Source of the DNA: Cristatella mucedo
Lineage: Eukaryota > Bryozoa > Phylactolaemata > Cristatellidae
Direction of reading: 5' to 3'
DNA: 64,000 bases
Assembly: GCA_009760855.2 (NCBI GenBank)
Contig: WPIO01000018.1
Span: forward strand, 5,970,501 to 6,034,500
This document shows positions 30,399-42,282 of the stretch, piece by piece. The notes beneath the pieces are model-generated. The model worked only from the letters and a program-made list of their open reading frames with translations. It did not search any database and was not told where the DNA came from. Position numbers and translations under genes: made by a program. How positions within the stretch are numbered: the stretch's first letter is position 1; every line of letters starts with the position of its first letter.

Positions 30399-32568
30399 TT
30401 TCAAAGTTAATCAAATCGGCTTCACTTGAAGCTACCTGAATCGAGCGAGCTATGGGCAGCGCCTACAGCGAGTGCAAGCGAGAGCCTCGAGAGGTCGACT
30501 TCCCCTTCCCATCTCCGGAATGCGTTCTCACTGAGTCACTTTGTCAGGTTCGTCGCGACGTCGCTCAATAGTCCCTTAGAAGAATGGCAACGGCGCCTAT
30601 AGATACGTCCAGCTATAGCTCCAAGTTATTGCTGGACACCGAAGCACGGGAAACGATCGCCAACAAATGTGAGCCTTCGCCCGAACTCTACGCCCAGGCT
30701 TTAAGCTCGGCAGCACGTGCATGTGCATCCCTTATCGGTTAGGTGCAGCCCGAACAAGCTCTCAGCGAGGGAGTTCCTGTCGAAGGGGGAAATGTTTTTA
30801 ACTACCCGGTCACTCTTGCTTGGTCATCGGTTGAACACGCTTTTGGAATTCTTTAAGACGACGCTAGTCTAATCGAGAATATCCGTTAAACTTGGAACTG
30901 CTGAGCGGATTGCCTTGGCTTTCTGTGGGCTGTGCACAGCTTTCTGCTAAGCGGAATCGTATTGCTTGAGATCCCAAGTACCGGAAGTTCGAGTGAGATA
31001 TCGCCTTTTTGAAACCTAGCTCGCTGGCGTTGCAGCAACCACGGCTATTCTGCGGATCGCGTCACCCAAATGTACGCTCCTTATTTCTCGTGAGTCGGAA
31101 GCTAGCCGTGGCCTGAAGGATCAAGGTCAAGGACACAGTGATCTCGGCGGTCAAGTTCGCAAGCGATTACCGATGAGACAAGACAGCTGCAGCGTCGTCT
31201 TAAGCAGCGTTAGGTTAGCAGCTTTATTGAGCTGATATTTGAAATGAAAAAGGTAGAACAACTTGCTAAGAAAGAAGCCAAACAGTATGTATACCACCCC
31301 ATTCGTTTGGCTGCTGAATCTTGGTTAGGCCTTCCCAAAGCCTCCTGGAACGCAGTCCACTTCCCACTATCGGTTAAGTATACACCGAAAACTCAAGTAG
31401 CCCAGATGCAGAAAGGATGCAAGACTCACTGCGTAAACTAGGCTCACAGAGGCCAGCTACGGAAGCTGCGCAGCGTCGGCTCCTAAAAACCGGAGTCATT
31501 CGCAGGAAACGCGTAGCCGTCGCTAGTCCTTGCAGAAAAGCAGCAGATACCAGCAAAGCAGCTACCGACCACACCCCCTCCCCCACCCCGCCACTGCGAA
31601 GCACGGCCAAAAAAGTCACAGGAGTCCGTTTCGCCCGAGCGCCAACGAAGGCAGAGCGTGACTGCGCTCCGCTCCGCACCTCGATAATAAGTCCATGCCG
31701 CACTACCGCTCGTCGCTCCAGTACTGTACGCTCTTTATCCTGTCTAAACCGGAGGCTGCGACGCATGCCACTCCTAATCACTGTCACTCCATGAACCATT
31801 CATAATTGTCACTGGCACTGACGCATTAGCATGCCAGCGTGGCACTGCCTAGCGCCGACCTCTCACTTTCCTCGAAAGCCGAGCAGAAACGGACGAGAGA
31901 TGGAGAGACCGCTCGGCGGCGGCGGCCGCGGCGCGGGCGACCCGCAGCGGCCGTCGCCGCCGCTGACATGGCCGCTTCTGGCGAGAGCGGCACTCGAGAA
32001 GAAACGGGCGCTTCCCCCGCGCGTCCGTCGCCGGCAAAAAGGGAGGGCGGGACTCGGCGCGGCGGCAGAGGACGCGGTCTCGCATCGCCGCTACTCAGCT
32101 ACTCAGCATCTCGGCCACTCAGCATCGACTTCGAGGCGCAGTCTTCGGTCGGCGCAGCCCGACAGCCACCCGCGCGTCGCTAGTTCGGCCTCCACCCTAC
32201 CGACCGCGTCCCTGCGCCGCTCCTGGAATGCTGGGAAATCCTCAGCAGCGGTTCGACCGTTCCTCATCTCAGAGGCGAGAGCGAATTTCGCCGTTCGAAG
32301 TGCCACTCGCTCGGAAGCCTAAAGTGCCGCTGAGGCTCAATGTGCGGAAGAGTAACCGCAGCAGCAGCAGGCTGACTGTAGTAAAGCAAAATGAGGTTCT
32401 TCTTCGGGCCAAAGTTCAGGCCCAAGTTCGGGCCAAAGTGCGAGCCACCGCTCCAGCTTATAATTCATTTACCTGCACTTCCGATGCCGTGTATACCCCG
32501 TTCGCCTCAGTCCAGGCAACATCGAAAGCCGCGGCGGCGGCTGCGGCACAGGAACGAGGCTCGCCTAT
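30399..32568. other. Stretch without recognisable gene, GC-rich from 31800
   Basis: Several open frames exist (31244-31441, 31374-31799 on both strands, 31831-32322) but codon usage and domains give no support. GC content and CpG frequency rise markedly after 31860. Confidence 0.45.
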
Positions 32569-32705
32569 ATAATAATAATAATTATTATTATAATGCACTT
32601 GATAAAGCGCTTTCAGAGAACTCAATCTCTTTCTAGGCGCTTTACATTTGCTGCAAAGAGAAATGCGACTGAATGGTGATTAATATCATGCTTGATAAAA
32701 CAAAT
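32569..32705 (-). mobile_element. LINE 3' tail and part of 3' UTR
   Basis: AAT/ATT repeats at 32569-32593, reverse-complement hairpin 32598-32645 and 3' UTR (ACATTTGCTGCAAAG, TAATATCATGCTTGATAAAAC). 5'-truncated. Confidence 0.85.
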
Positions 32706-33850
32706 ATACTATAATATAGTCTATATATTACAAATATACAAGTATATAGTCGCAAGTAGTGCGACTAGCCGCGAAAGGTGACTACCGAGCGGCCTCAGCA
32801 ACAAAATTCTCCACCTCTTCTGACGCCAAGTGTAGCGTCCGAAAAACCCACGCCAGTTCGGGCGGCGTCTGCAACGCCGAACTCGCGATAGAGGGCGCGC
32901 GGGTGCCTGCAAATTGCAGCGGGCGCGGCACAGCACCGCGGGCCGGCAGCTTCAGACGGACTCGTTAGCACGCGCTTACAGCAGCTAGCGCCACCGGTGG
33001 ATCTCGCCGCCCGAAAGACGGCGCCGCCGCTGCAGTCGGGTTCTCGCCATGCATGCCGGCCAGGCCGGAAGACGTGGTGTGTGTGTGTGTGTGCGTGCGT
33101 GGGTGCGTGCGCGCATCGGGCTACACAAATAAATGTTGCGCATTTAATAAGCTGGCCCCTATCGATAGCGGCGACTACTACTCGAGCGGCGGCACACAGT
33201 TCCGCTTCAAAGTTCGGTGGGGCCGAGCGCTAAGAGCTCCTTATCGCGGGCAGCGAAGCACGACCTTTGCCTAGCTGCACGCTGGCGATCTCGCGCTAGA
33301 GCTAGGCGTGTCGCGCCAGCTCCCTCGGCCCGCCGCCATCGGCCCGGCGCGATGTAGGAGAGTGGCCCGGACTTCGCTACGCCTGAAGTAACAGCGAGCT
33401 GCGCATTCTCGGCGCTTCATGCGCAGCCGAGCTGCCGTCGCTCGCGCGACGCGGTATTGAGCCCAAAACATCACCGGAGCCATTGTGGAAATGAACGCCC
33501 GATCGACGCTGCACGACTTAGTGAGAGAATTGGCAAGTTCACCTTGTCGTCCGATGCTTTGCGAAAAGATAATGCTGGCCATATATGAAGTGAGGCAGAG
33601 TCGGGCTTCTTTACACGTTGCTAGCCTGATCGTGGACCGAAAGCCACGCAGGTCTCTCTGATCCTAATATTCTACAGAGAAACCTTGGCTACACGTAAAT
33701 ATATGTAACAGCAGCCGATTCAGCTGCTACACATATATCGCGTCAGAGGAGCCTAGGCGACCGTCACCCGGATCGCTACGAGCAATAAGCAATTGATTTC
33801 TGCTGAACTCGAGGGCATGGTCTTGGACACGAAATGCTATATAGTATAGT
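32706..33850. other. Stretch without recognisable gene; (GT)n at 33072-33110
   Basis: CpG-rich to about 33560, then mid-GC. A GT/GC dinucleotide run lies near 33075. No family recognised. Confidence 0.45.
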
Positions 33851-33854
33851 AATG

Positions 33855-33857
33855 TGT

Positions 33858-33906
<49 letters not shown>

Positions 33907-34072
33907 TATATATGCATATATATATATATATATATATGCATATCTTTATTAATCAAAGCCAGAAAATCCGTCACGCCACAAGATGGCTCATTTCCGTCAA
34001 GCGGCAAGATGGCGCAGCTTTGTCTTCCGTGGCGGAATTATATGAGCTGAGTCCACAGGCAGCGATCTGCTC

Positions 34073-34104
<32 letters not shown>
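33855..34104. repeat. Two (TA)n tracts flanking 125 bp
   Basis: TATA-type runs at 33858-33945 (with GCATA interruptions) and 34074-34104. The middle part contains two CAAGATGGC motifs 27 bp apart. The right tract leads into the MITE at 34116. Confidence 0.85.
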
Positions 34105-34109
<5 letters not shown>

Positions 34110-34115
34110 GATATA

Positions 34116-35043
34116 CAGTTGTCTCTTGTTTATCGTGGTTAATCGGTTCCAGACTCTGCCGCGATAGAGGAATTTCCGCGAAGTACGATTCTTTATCTAT
34201 AAATTGAAATGTTTTTTCATAACTAGAGCATAGAAACCTGTTTATAACCCTTTAATCCGGTTTTAACATTACTAAAGCCCTCTGGACATAAAATAACACC
34301 TTTTTAGTCACCATTACACCCGTATTACTTTATACATTAGACTAAGTAAGAGATAAGTTACAATTACCATATTATTATTAGTGTACATTTAGTTACACAC
34401 AGGCAGTTTGTACACACAACCACTAACTTATGAAAAAAGTGCAATTTGTTCAATGATGATGAAAAGTTGACCACATTTAAAAAGAACTTAAAAACACCTA
34501 TTTAGGACAGCATTTAGTGGGTCCCTGTGATTCGTCCTTGATGTGCTTATGCGTGCTGACACTGTGCATGCTGCCACTAACTACATTGCATGCTGACCTT
34601 GTGCATGTCACCCTCAACCATCTTTTTATTCATTTTGTTCATTTATTAAACATGATTTTACTCACCATTCAATTTAATTTCCCTTTGCAGCAAATGTAAA
34701 GCGCCTAGAGAGAGATTAAGTTCTCTAAGAGCGCTTTATCAAGTGCATTATTATTATTATTATTAAAAGGTGTATTGCACAGCAAAGAAGAGCAAGGTTA
34801 CTGTTCTCAATAAGGCTTCACGTGACGTTGAAGGATTTTTTGGGGTGCTCGAATGCATAGACCAATGACCAATGCACGTACAGCAATTTTAATTGTGATG
34901 CAGGTGTGTATGATAGACTCAGACAATCGAGCGCGTGCTGAATCATTTTCACCATCTCGATCAACGTTTTAATGAAGATACATGAAACAACCGCGATAGA
35001 GTGAAGCCGCGAAACTCGAAGCACGAAGTGGAGAGGGCGACTG
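34116..35043. mobile_element. Mariner/Tigger-like MITE, split by a LINE
   Basis: The left end reads CAGTTGTCTCTTGTTTATCG and the right end, on the minus strand, CAGTCGCCCTCTCCACTTCG. Both are followed inward by CGCGGTT/CGTGGTT and CGCGATAGA-type sequence known from TA-inserting nonautonomous DNA transposons. TA flanks it at 34114-34115 and 35044-35045. Without the nested LINE it is about 630 bp. No transposase remnant is visible. Confidence 0.75.
34467..34764 (+). mobile_element. LINE 3' end nested in the MITE
   Basis: It starts at the ORF end (TTKKNLKT-type codons), contains the 3' UTR, hairpin at 34696-34740 and (TTA)n tail. AAAAG on both sides (34462-34466 and 34765-34769) is the target-site duplication. 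This dates it after the MITE. Confidence 0.88.
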
Positions 35044-35094
35044 TAAATATAATATGCCAATGTATACATATACATTGGCATATTATATCTACAG
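35041..35094. repeat. 54-bp near-perfect palindrome
   Basis: CTGTAAATATAATATGCC... is complementary to ...GGCATATTATATCTACAG with one mismatch and a 2-bp centre. The first five bases coincide with the end of the MITE plus its TA. Confidence 0.9.
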
Positions 35095-35275
35095 TGCCTA
35101 GAAAGAGATTGATTTCTCTTAGATACGCTATAAAAATGTGCTATACTACTATTATCATGTTCAACTAACCATTCGATCGCGCTTCCTTAGCAGCAAATTA
35201 AAGTGTCTAAAAAGAGATTGAGTTCTCTGAGGGCGCTATATCAAATGTATTATTACTATTATATTACTATTACTA
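35095..35275 (+). mobile_element. Two tandem LINE 3' tails
   Basis: The first (35095-35157) has TGCCTAGAAAGAGATTGATT and a degenerate second arm. The second (about 35158-35275) has part of the 3' UTR (CCATTCGATCGCGCTTCCTT), a hairpin and an ATT-rich tail. Each is 5'-truncated. Confidence 0.75.
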
Positions 35276-35949
35276 AGTATACTTGCATGAAAGCAGTTAG
35301 TCGTTTCTGCTGGTCTGTACAGCGTACCTGTATTGAATGAACGCAAGACCAGTATATCAAATGACGCACAATACCAGTTGACATTGTCTAAACCATAAGA
35401 GCGTCTGCCGTGAAATGTACCCATGAAAACAGAGTGGAGATAAGTTCAAACAGTAGGTCATGTCATGTCATGTCTATCGCCGAAGAGAGCAGCATTCCGC
35501 CATTACAACTAGAGCGGCGGCATTGCAGCGCCAAATGAAAGTTGCATGACTAATGACCAAAACAGATGCGGTGCATTTAAATGGAAAGGAATTCAAAGAT
35601 CAGCCAAAATCAACTGCGGGCACAGGCTATATTTTAGTTCGCTCCGTTGATTGCGACCCCACCCCACCTTTACGAGAGGATTAGGAACATGTTTGGCCCA
35701 ATAGTAATGACGCCGAAATGAAGACAAAGGCTGTTTTGAAGGACACGCGCTTTTATCAGCCGCCTGTTTAGCGAGAGCTCAAAGTAGCATCCTTCGAGCG
35801 CACGCACACTCTACATTTCCAAAAGTGACATAAACCATTTTGGCAAGGGACTCGGTACACTCACTCACAGTATTTCCTTCGTCGCTTCGTTCCGTTGCGC
35901 CGTGGGCTGAGCCCTAATACCGGAAGACGTTGCAGACGTTGTGGAAGAC
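35276..35949. other. Stretch without recognisable gene
   Basis: No coding or repeat family is recognised. A short ATGTC direct repeat (CATGTCATGTCATGTC) lies at 35458. Confidence 0.45.
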
Positions 35950-36132
35950 GTTGAGTTTTGCTCATCACCCGTTGGTCACCTGGTGCTCGAAGAACTCGAG
36001 CCGCGGTCGGTTGCGGGTTCGAGTCCTGAAGCAGGCACTTCTTTAGAGCCCACTGCAAGCGGTAGTGATGGCCATAGCGGCTTTTCTGCCAGCTGGACGA
36101 GTGAGACTGTTAAATTAGCTAAGATTTTGATG
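35950..36132 (+). repeat. SINE family B, diverged
   Basis: A tRNA-like head with GCGGGTTCGAGTCCTG is followed by the family B body (CACTGCAAGCGGTAGTGATG, GACTGTTAAATTAGCTAAG). It confirms the same order seen on the minus strand at 4229. Confidence 0.72.
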
Positions 36133-36505
36133 CTTTATCAACCGAGAGCCATCGTGCGAGCAGGAAGCGAAATAGGCACGTCGCTGAACTCTAACTCATT
36201 AACCAACAATGGAGCCGTGTTCATTACCAAATGTAGAGGTTTACCGATTTTTTCAGCAGTGCTGCCAATACTGAGCATTCACAAGGCATTTATTCAGTCA
36301 ACGCAGAACGAGTGAGCCACGGAGATCTTTAGACAGCAGCTGCAGTAGTAGTCCTTGGTCGAATGGAGTTCAAGAATCAAACTGACAGAGATCAAAGGAT
36401 CGAAAATGGCGATTAGCGGTGAGGGTAGTTTATCCTAACAAAACTTTTGTTTTAATGTTCATACCGTCATTAGAGCGGGCGCAAATTAAGAGCACTCAGT
36501 GAGCA

Positions 36506-37080
36506 CGTCGCGTTATGGGAGTTATCCCACCATCAGAAGAGTGCAGTCATTTATTCCAGCCTTAACCTAAGGGCTCTTACGAGGAGGTCGGTTTTATATT
36601 CGCTTAGCTGAGGGCAAAAGGCCGACATCAAATACCGGCTATCCTCAACCCGGGCGTTCAGTCTGTCAGTCACCGCAACTGATTCGCATCGCTTGAATGA
36701 CAGGCACAGCTGGGTATCGTCCGCAGATCGAGCGATAGCTGAAACCTTGGGCCTGATTCACTGCCCCGGAGGTGGCTTGTAGAAATTGAGTACAGCAATG
36801 AGCCGAGAGCGGACTCTCGTGGAGCTTCACTTGCGACCGGTCTGCCGGATGAGATTCGATCGCCGAACGATAAGGACCGGATGTGACCGGACAAGTACGA
36901 TTCGAACCACGCTAGAGCCTCATTAGCCAGACCAACTGTTCGTATCGATCGCTCAGGAAGAATGCTGCGGTCAACGGCCGGCGTCGAATGCTGCCAGTGG
37001 ATCAAGCAGCATGACCAAAAGGGCAGCAATGGTACCGTAATCTTAAAAATTCTAGCATATTCCGCGTGCGTATAAAATCG
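36506..37080 (-). mobile_element. Old LINE fragment, reverse transcriptase region
   Basis: The minus strand encodes ANEALAWFESYLSGHIRS and a degraded GVPQGS-like block (EAPRESALGSLLYS). The catalytic YADD is unrecognisable. Downstream sequence matches the fragment at 41606-41880, so both belong to an older subfamily. Confidence 0.7.
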
Positions 37081-37346
37081 CAATAAGTACGTGCGAAAAT
37101 TCGCAAGCTAACTCGTGCGTGCTGTACGAGAAAATGTGCAGCCATCGAATGCATCGAGCCGCTGGTTCTTTTGATCCCATATGATCACTCTGTTGATCGT
37201 TTTTTGAATGCAACAATTATCTTACTTAACTTCAGTATTTTAAAGCTAGCAAGCATGAACAAATCACTTGTTCTACGCTCCACAGCTTGCTACCTATTCC
37301 AGTCATGAGAAATCGAGTGTAGAAACATCAGGGTGAAGTTCTTTCT

Positions 37347-37556
<210 letters not shown>

Positions 37557-37577
37557 ATAGCTTAGCTCCTCTGCTGC

Positions 37578-38957
37578 ATCTCAATGGGAGACTCCAAAGT
37601 ATTGATGTGAATGAAAAAAGATCATCCAAAGAATATCTAAAATATGGGGTACCTCAGGACTCCGCGCTTGCTTCTGGTATTTTCACGGTTTATACTCTTC
37701 CTCTTGCCGATATGATTACCACGCACAATTTATGCTTTCACTTTTATGCGGATGGCACTCAGTTGTACCTTTGCTTTGATCCCTCCCAGCCCTCCATCTC
37801 TCAACTCCCTTGCTACATGCATTGATGACATCCGCATATGAATGGCAGCCAATTTTCTTAAATTGCATCATGATAAAAAACCAACTTACTAGTTACGGGC
37901 AAACCAACTATGGTTCAGAAATCGGAATGGCTAACGCTCAACACCGGCCCTGCCAGCATATCTCCAGTTGAATCTGCACAAAATCTAGGTGTCATGTATG
38001 TTCCAAAGTGACATTTCGTTAGACGATCACATCAGCTCCACAATCCAATCTGCCTACTTTCAGCTACATAACATTGCTGAAATTCAGGCTTGTTTAGACA
38101 GGTATACTGCATTTAAGTTGGTCCATGCATTTCTAACATCCCGTCTTGACTTCTGTAACTCACTGCTTGCTGGTCTACCGGTCTGTGCAATCAGGCGCTT
38201 ACAGCTGGTGCAAAGCTCTGCAGCTAGGCTTGTCTGTCATGAGCGTCGCAGTTGCCGCATCACTTCTCGCCGACCTGAACTGGCTCCCAGTCAAACAACG
38301 CATCTACTTCAAGGTTTTATTGCCTACTTTTAGGTACCTTAATTCTTTGGCTCCAGCTTACCTGTCAGATCTACTGCCCCACCAGGCTAAGTATAGTACC
38401 ACTCACTTTTCGGAATCGAACTGTTTACCTATACCTCGTAATAAAAATGTATAAATATATTACGAGGTATAGGTAAACAGTTCGATCATTTACTATCAGT
38501 TATTTGTCAGTTATTCATCAGTTATAAATCAGATTATCAGTTATTTATCATACGTACAAACCTCAAATTCTTTGGTGAACCATGCATTTAGATTTGATGA
38601 TCCCAAAGCCTCGAACTCACTCCCGGCGTGCGTCACGACATCCCCTGACTTGACAACGGTTAAAAAAAATTAAAAACGCACCTATTTATTACAGCATTTA
38701 GTGGCTCCCTGTGATTCGCTTTTTATGTGCTTATGCAGCTGACACTGTGCATACTGCCACTAACCATACTTGATTGCTGACCATATGCATGTCACCCCTA
38801 ACCATGTTTTTCTTGTTGTTTATTGAGCATGCTATCACAACCATTCGATAGTGTTTCCTTTGCAGCAAATGTAAAGCGCTTAGAAAGAGATTGAGTTCTC
38901 TGAAGGTGATATATCAGTGTGTTTTTATTACTATTATTATTATTATTATTGTTATCT
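37578..38957 (+). mobile_element. LINE copy with reverse transcriptase remnant
   Basis: It starts at the palm region (LNGRLQS-type codons), with GVPQDSALASGIFT and YADGTQLYLCF, where the second catalytic Asp is Gly. The rest of the ORF has several frameshifts (near 37800, 38250 and 38420), followed by a 3' UTR, hairpin at 38870-38915 and ATT tail. A hairpin-forming insertion interrupts it at about 38440-38550. Confidence 0.9.
38415..38486. repeat. 29-bp perfect inverted repeat within the LINE
   Basis: LINE codons at 38415-38443 are exactly repeated in reverse complement at 38458-38486, with a 14-bp AT-rich loop. TCAGTTATT-type repeats follow to about 38548, after which the LINE resumes. Confidence 0.92.
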
Positions 38958-39099
38958 GCTGGCCTCATCGTTGCCATCTTGCGAAACGAGCTGAGCTGAG
39001 CGTTATGCCGGACACACAACGAAGCCATGGCTACGGCGACACCTCCTAGTTCGGCAGCAAAGCTTAGAGCTTTCCCGAGGAGCTGCTAAAAAATTAATA

Positions 39100-39258
39100 T
39101 TTAAAATATTACCTTATTTAATTGCCTCATTTGTCTAGCAGCACGAGACCCTTAACGTCTATCTCCACCGCATTCGGTTGGCAATTAAGGATCGCCCACT
39201 GCAGGATTCGAACCCACGACCGAGGTTGGCACGAGCGAGCACCTTACCTCCTTTCATG
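39100..39258 (-). repeat. SINE family B
   Basis: The minus strand shows the tRNA-like B box (GGGTTCGAATCCTG), GCGATCCTTAATTGCCAACC and the family B body. The A-box end lies near 39250. Confidence 0.7.
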
Positions 39259-39986
39259 GTCTGTGTTTTTTTACATATATTTATTGCGATGCCGAATCCG
39301 ACATTTCAGGGCCAGACGCACCGTTGGCAGCACGTGAACCTAATGCTGACAGCGAGCACAGTGGACCCATTTATGCAAGTTCTCCTGCGAGTGAGTGATA
39401 CACGTCGGATCACTTGGGCAACCCATGAGTGCTACATTCGCTCGTTATACCGGATGTTTTGTCTAATTCAACACGAAGCGTGCCCTTACGTGTTGACCGC
39501 ATAAGCACGGTTTATAATTAAATAAATAAGCCATAATCGAGCGTCACTACTGAGGGGGAGAGGGGGACCGGATCTTTTACTCTCGGTCGTCGCCCACATT
39601 TCCAATCGATCTTTTCCTCTGCGATTTAAATATGTACCCTAATTTAAGCTCGACGTTCTCTTGACAAGGTGCTAGATGTTAGGGGCTCACCGCGCCTAGT
39701 TTACAGACTGAGCTCTAATCATATTGCACATGCTTTCTTCACAGCATGTGCAATCACCTCTTGCCATTTTCCAGCAGCATGCTCGTAGCGCTCTCGCTCG
39801 CTCGCGTTTTCGCGCCGCCGGCATCCGGTCTGAGATGCCGTCGTCGCTGCCGCTTCCCGCCCGCCCGCCTCCTGATGACATGCAGCGCTAAACCACAGGC
39901 GTACCGTTGTCGTGGCTACAGTAGCAGGACCAGCGAAATCTGTCTGTAACTCGCGCGCTTCCGGTCAGCGTGAGTTCCTCGTTAGC
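39259..39986. other. Stretch without recognisable gene
   Basis: Open frames exist at 39178-39504 and 39746-39949, but they run partly through SINE sequence or CpG-rich DNA and show no domain. Confidence 0.45.
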
Positions 39987-40200
39987 AATAATAACAATGT
40001 ATTTGTATAGTGCCCTCAGAGAAGTGAATCTCTTTCTAGGTACTTTACAAATGCTGTATAGAAAGCATTACCAAGTGATCGGTATTAACTTTCGCAAGCA
40101 GCAGGCGTAGCGTAAGCAGGTACAACATTGCACACGACGAACGAATCGCAAAGACCCACCAAGTGCTATAATAAACAGGTGCGTTTGGTTGCTACACCTC
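39987..40200 (-). mobile_element. LINE 3' end
   Basis: An AAT-rich tail, reverse-complement hairpin (AGTGCCCTCAGAGAAG) and 3' UTR match 5871-6160. CACACGACGAACGAATC at about 40132 is the uninterrupted counterpart of the nested insertion site at 6028. Confidence 0.82.
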
Positions 40201-40447
40201 ATCGGCTCCTTTTGACTTCTTCTGAGAACTGTCTGCATGCTCGACAGCTTCACCACCGCTTCACAGGCTTGCACTCAGGCCCTACTCGTGTAGGCTCGTA
40301 GCGAAGCATCTGATTTATAAAACAAATTCATAGAAATACGACGAAAAGTAGCCCAGAGAGTTGCCCAGGAAACGGCGCTGGTTAGAAACGAAGTGCGATT
40401 GTCGCCCAGGGGCAGCGTCGAGCTTCGAAAGTGTTCCTTCGCTAGTG

Positions 40448-40600
40448 CTTCTTGCTACGCCGTGGCCCAGTGGTTAGGGTGCTCGCCTAGACCAAGGTCA
40501 AAGTGAATTCATTTGATGACCGAGGTCGTGGGCTCAAACCCTGTGGCCCGAAGCGCCTGACTGGAGATAGCGTTCTTATGGGATGCTAGACAAACGAATT
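40448..40600 (+). repeat. SINE family A, diverged
   Basis: The A-box region (TGGCCCAGTGGTTAGGGTGC) and B box (GTGGGCTCAAACCC) are clear. The tail hairpin is degenerate (AAGCGCCTGACTGGAGATAG). Confidence 0.75.
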
Positions 40601-40746
40601 ATGCCTTTTTATATATTTTTTTAACGTCAGAGAGAGCGAGCGCATAAAAAAGCGTTTCCTTCCGACGTCTTTCTGGGACCGCCCCAGAACTCCAGCCGTC
40701 ATTGGCAGTCGTGCAGGGAAGAGAAAGAGGCGGAGACCTTTCTGTA

Positions 40747-40819
40747 GGCAGATAGAGCGTAAAGTGAGAGCGAGAGAGCGGTTGAGAGAGATAGAGAGTG
40801 AGAGAGAAAAAGAGAGAGA

Positions 40820-40852
<33 letters not shown>

Positions 40853-41003
40853 GGAGCGAGAGAAAAAGAAAGAGGGAGAGAGAGACCTGTAACGAGTGAT
40901 AGAGAGAGAGATAGAGAGAGCGGTATAGAGAGTAGAGAGAGAGAGAAAGAGCGAGAGAGAGAGAGAGCGAGAGAAAAAGAAGGAGAGAGAGACCTGTAAC
41001 GAG

Positions 41004-41072
<69 letters not shown>

Positions 41073-41172
41073 TTTAGAGAGTAGAGAGAGAGCGAGAGGA
41101 AAAGAAGGAGAAAGAGCGAGAGAAAGAGAATGAAAGAGAGATCGGTAACGAGAGAGAGAGCGAGGTATCGAG
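40747..41172. repeat. Degenerate (GA)n microsatellite with duplicated segments
   Basis: GA-rich repeats include the segment GAGAGACCTGTAACGAGTGA, present twice (40880 and 40986) and once diverged (41138). This shows internal duplication of ~100-bp blocks. Confidence 0.9.
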
Positions 41173-41446
41173 AGAGCAACCGAGTGAACTTTAGTCGCGA
41201 AAATGAAATCATCTCTCGATACGACTCTCACCGGTAGGAGGTAGGAGCACCGCTTCCTATAGCGACGCACGAGGATCGCGACTTTTCCTAAGCACAGCTG
41301 CAGATGCCGGGAGAAGGAGAAATGCGCTGAGCAGATCGCAAGTCAGGAAAAGTGAGAACGAAAGAAAAGCGCGTCAAAGGAGACACTCGCGGACTCCATT
41401 AACGTCACGAGCAGCGCTTTGTAAGCGCGGCGTTTCGTTAATAAAG

Positions 41447-41593
41447 GAGATTGCAGTACGTGCGTGACTTCGAAATGAACGGCGCATGCGAGACCTTCAT
41501 CAAACGGCGGAACGATATAGAGGAGACGTTAGCAATTATGAAACGGTGGCCATTTTTTGTTAAGTCATTCGTGCCGTAAACGTTAACTGGAAA
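41447..41593 (+). repeat. Direct repeat, left copy, flanking LINE pieces
   Basis: The segment with GCGTGACTTCGAAATGA, GAGACCTTCATCAAACGG and AAACGTTAACTGGAAAGC recurs at 42283-42433 in the same orientation with moderate divergence. Confidence 0.8.
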
Positions 41594-41605
41594 GCTTATA
41601 AAAAT

Positions 41606-41880
41606 TTATAAAAAGCTTACAAAAATGACACCTAAATTTTGTGCGCGTGGTGATGGTCGCATAACAGCATCACCTATTAGAAGAGCAAAGTCTTTTAATC
41701 CAGCCACAAGCTTAGGGTGTCCTATGAGCAGCAGTTTGGTTTCATCGTCATTTAGTTTTAAGAAATTTTCCGGCATCCAGGATTGAATGTCGGCAAGGCA
41801 AGCATTCAGTTTATCAGTTGCTGCAGCAGATTGCTGCACGTCAGCCTCCTCGCGCCTGCAGGTCCTGTGTGGACAATAAA
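41606..41880 (-). mobile_element. LINE fragment of the older subfamily
   Basis: The minus strand encodes DKLNACLADIQSWMPENFL, KLLLIGHPKLVAGLKDF and AQNLGVIF. It lies beside a plus-strand LINE 3' end (41905) and may be its inverted 5' part. Confidence 0.82.
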
Positions 41881-41904
41881 TTAGCTGCTCCATTCTTCCG
41901 CTTA

Positions 41905-42258
41905 AAGACCGTTGGCAACTGAAGCTTTAGCTCTGCAGGTCCTAGACTGTGGAACTCGCTACGACAGTTCTTACGCAACGACAAATACTCTCCTACTGCC
42001 GACTATGGTGGCTCATCCTTTTCAGCCGCCCTGAGCTGCTACTTTCATGCTACTCACTACCTCGACTGCTCTCCTCACTCTGCTATGCTTCCCACTTTCT
42101 CTTTGTTGCGTGAGATGAAGTCTGTTGGCTACCGAATGCGTACCGAAAGCCACTTAGTCTGCGAGTGCGCTATACAAAACTCTCCTGCGTAACACCCTCA
42201 TAGCCTTTGTGGCTTTGTAGAGTTACGGACGGAGATACGTTACATTACATTAAAGTGC
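41905..42258 (+). mobile_element. LINE 3' end with (ACATT) tail
   Basis: The ORF end (LWNSLRQ-like codons, then sequence matching 24060-24280), 3' UTR and tail TACGTTACATTACATT are present. Tail type and subfamily match the old copy at 23181. Confidence 0.85.
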
Positions 42259-42282
42259 AATTCTGAGGAAATATAATGAAAG

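Noticed and set aside
31374-31799. Overlapping frames on both strands as an antisense gene pair
   Set aside because: Both are explained by local composition. There is no motif, and the start and stop positions are unremarkable.
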